From Consotaella aegiceratis (lineage in GTDB: Bacteria; Pseudomonadota; Alphaproteobacteria; Rhizobiales; Rhizobiaceae), in assembly GCF_036541425.1 (NCBI RefSeq), contig NZ_JAZHFT010000025.1:1-64000 (forward strand): a DNA stretch of 64,000 bases, given 5' to 3'. A model generated the notes under the pieces. It was given only the letters and a program-made list of their open reading frames with translations. It was not told where the DNA came from and ran no database searches. The position numbers and the translations under genes are program-made. This document shows, one piece after another, positions 63,132 through 64,000 of this stretch (position 1 is its first letter; the number at the start of each line of letters is the position of its first letter).

Positions 63132-63761
63132 TCAGTCGAACTCGGTCGGCAGATCGGGTTCGCGCCAATGGTCGAACATGCGCCGAAGTTGTTGCGGCAG
63201 AACCCGGCTGAGCGATAGGTCTTCCGGCAGTTCGTCCTCAGCGAACCATCCGATCTCCGAGGTCTCGAGGCTTGTGGTCGCCGCGCCGCCGACTCGTTCG
63301 CAGATGAAGAAGGCCTTGCTGCAGGAGAAGACCCTGTCGGGATGCCCCTGCCGCGTGCGGTCCCAGAGCGCGGCCAGTTTTCGGGCCCGCACCTCGAAGC
63401 CGCTCTCCTCGCGAACCTCCTTCACGACGTTTTCGGCGGCCGAGAAATTGACGTCGGCCCATCCGCCGGGCAGCGTCCATCGTCCGCTATCCGCCACCTC
63501 GCGGACCATCAGGACGCGACCGCGTTCGTCGAAGACTGCGCCGCGCACGTCGACCTTCGGCGTCGCATAGCCCGTCTCGCCGGCAAACAGGTCCTCGATC
63601 CAGTCCGCATCGACGCCGCTGTGCGTGGCCATGATCTGCGACGCCATCACCCGCAGCATCTCGTACCGCTCGCGGTCGTAGGCATCCTTGGCGAAGGTCA
63701 GCCCGCTCTGGGCAATCGCCTGCAAATCCCGCGACCATCTCAGCCAGTCCGGTTCGGCCAT
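63132..63761 (-). CDS. NUDIX hydrolase with NUDIX-hydro N-terminal domain
   Basis: 209-aa pyrophosphohydrolase. An N-terminal helical domain (WLRWSRDLQAIAQSGLTFAKD..., residues 1-65) precedes the Nudix fold, a layout seen in ADP-ribose or (deoxy)nucleotide hydrolases. The Nudix box is GWADVNFSAAENVVKEVREESGF: the metal-binding Glu cluster is kept, but the first Glu is Phe and the Arg is Lys. The ATG at 63761 has GGAGG at ideal spacing; the longer upstream frame was rejected. Convergent with the HIT gene. Confidence 0.9.
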   Translation of the reverse strand: MAEPDWLRWSRDLQAIAQSGLTFAKDAYDRERYEMLRVMASQIMATHSGVDADWIEDLFAGETGYATPKVDVRGAVFDERGRVLMVREVADSGRWTLPGGWADVNFSAAENVVKEVREESGFEVRARKLAALWDRTRQGHPDRVFSCSKAFFICERVGGAATTSLETSEIGWFAEDELPEDLSLSRVLPQQLRRMFDHWREPDLPTEFD

Positions 63762-63811
63762 CGTCGCCTCCTGCAACAAACAATGCGGGCAGTATCCGCC
63801 CCGCCAAAAGG

Positions 63812-63840
63812 AAACCCCGCCGTATGGGGACGACGGGGCT
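63812..63840 (-). terminator. Terminator after the minus-strand gene at the right edge
   Basis: On the minus strand, an 8-bp stem CCCCGTCG/CGGCGGGG (one T-G pair) with an 8-nt loop is followed by TTTCCTTTT, 40 bp after the stop codon at 63881. Confidence 0.6.
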
Positions 63841-63880
63841 CTAAACTATTGGCCGGGTCGGCCTTCACTCCGGTCGGGGG

Positions 63881-64000
63881 TCACGAGGACTTCCGCGGCA
63901 CCTTCGGGACTGCGCTGGAGCGTTTGCCGCCGGACTTCGGCGCCGGAGCGGAACGCGTCGAGGCGTCTTCGCCCGAGACGTCGCCGGCCACGGCTTCCGC
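63881..64000 (-). CDS. 3' end of an unidentified gene (partial)
   Basis: Minus-strand frame open from the window edge to a TGA at 63883-63881, encoding the last 39 residues (AEAVAGDVSGEDASTRSAPA... ending VPKVPRKSS). The tail is low-complexity, Ala/Ser/Lys-rich, followed by a good terminator, consistent with the C-terminus of a real gene. In relatives clpA lies near the HIT gene and has such a tail, but that identification is only a guess from context. Confidence 0.45.
   Translation of the reverse strand, partial: AEAVAGDVSGEDASTRSAPAPKSGGKRSSAVPKVPRKSS

Overview
The window is a GC-rich alphaproteobacterial chromosome segment whose gene order is typical of Hyphomicrobiales (Rhizobiales). It carries, in order, ntrBC-ntrYX-trkA-hfq-hflX, the pdhABC block, pyrG-kdsA-eno, trpDC-moaC-moeA-lexA, and rpsB-tsf-pyrH-frr-uppS-cdsA-rseP-bamA-lpxD-fabZ-lpxA-lpxI-lpxB. 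A GAAC-N7-GAAC LexA box, LpxI instead of LpxH, and the periplasmic protein EipB support this. The genus cannot be fixed from sequence alone. Almost everything is housekeeping; the accessory DNA is two insertion-sequence regions.

Layout. 1-0.86 kb: 3' part of an IS5-type transposase gene, split by a ~340-bp internally deleted IS200/IS605-like element. 0.87-11.9 kb (minus strand): hflX, hfq, trkA, ntrX, ntrY, ntrC, ntrB, dusB, covering RNA chaperone, K+ uptake and nitrogen/redox two-component control. 12-13.8 kb (plus): ispDF and cinA/pncC. 13.7-23.9 kb (minus): ratA, lipA, two small membrane proteins, lpdA, an SGNH hydrolase, a tandem pair of secreted paralogs, and pdhC/pdhB/pdhA with an SRPBCC gene between pdhB and pdhC. 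Lipoate synthesis, E3 and E1/E2 of pyruvate dehydrogenase are thus grouped. 24.1-30.8 kb (minus): ftsB-like gene, eno, kdsA, pyrG, secG, tpiA, plus one 75-aa plus-strand gene. 31-37.2 kb (plus): ppiD-like foldase, trpD, trpC, moaC, moeA, lexA. 37.5-39.8 kb: comEC (minus). 39.9-44 kb (plus): gltX, gltA, a beta-lactamase-fold serine hydrolase. 44.1-45.45 kb: an intact IS110/IS1111-type element with a long structured right end. 45.5-60 kb (minus): lipid A, outer-membrane assembly, phospholipid, undecaprenyl and translation genes ending in eipB. 60.1-63.1 kb (plus): RidA, a glycerophosphodiesterase, a FemAB/GNAT-like protein, HIT. 63.1-64 kb (minus): a NUDIX hydrolase and the 3' end of an unidentified gene.

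The most interesting non-housekeeping signals are: the IS1111-like element with a probable bridge/seek RNA region; the IS200-derived mini-element that kept its terminator and RBS-hiding hairpin; a perfect 20-bp inverted repeat between ftsB and pdhA; the paired secreted paralogs with a shared GFW motif; and the absence of dxr (ispC) from its usual place between cdsA and rseP although ispDF is present. No clearly new multi-gene system was found. No tRNA, rRNA or CRISPR array was recognised.
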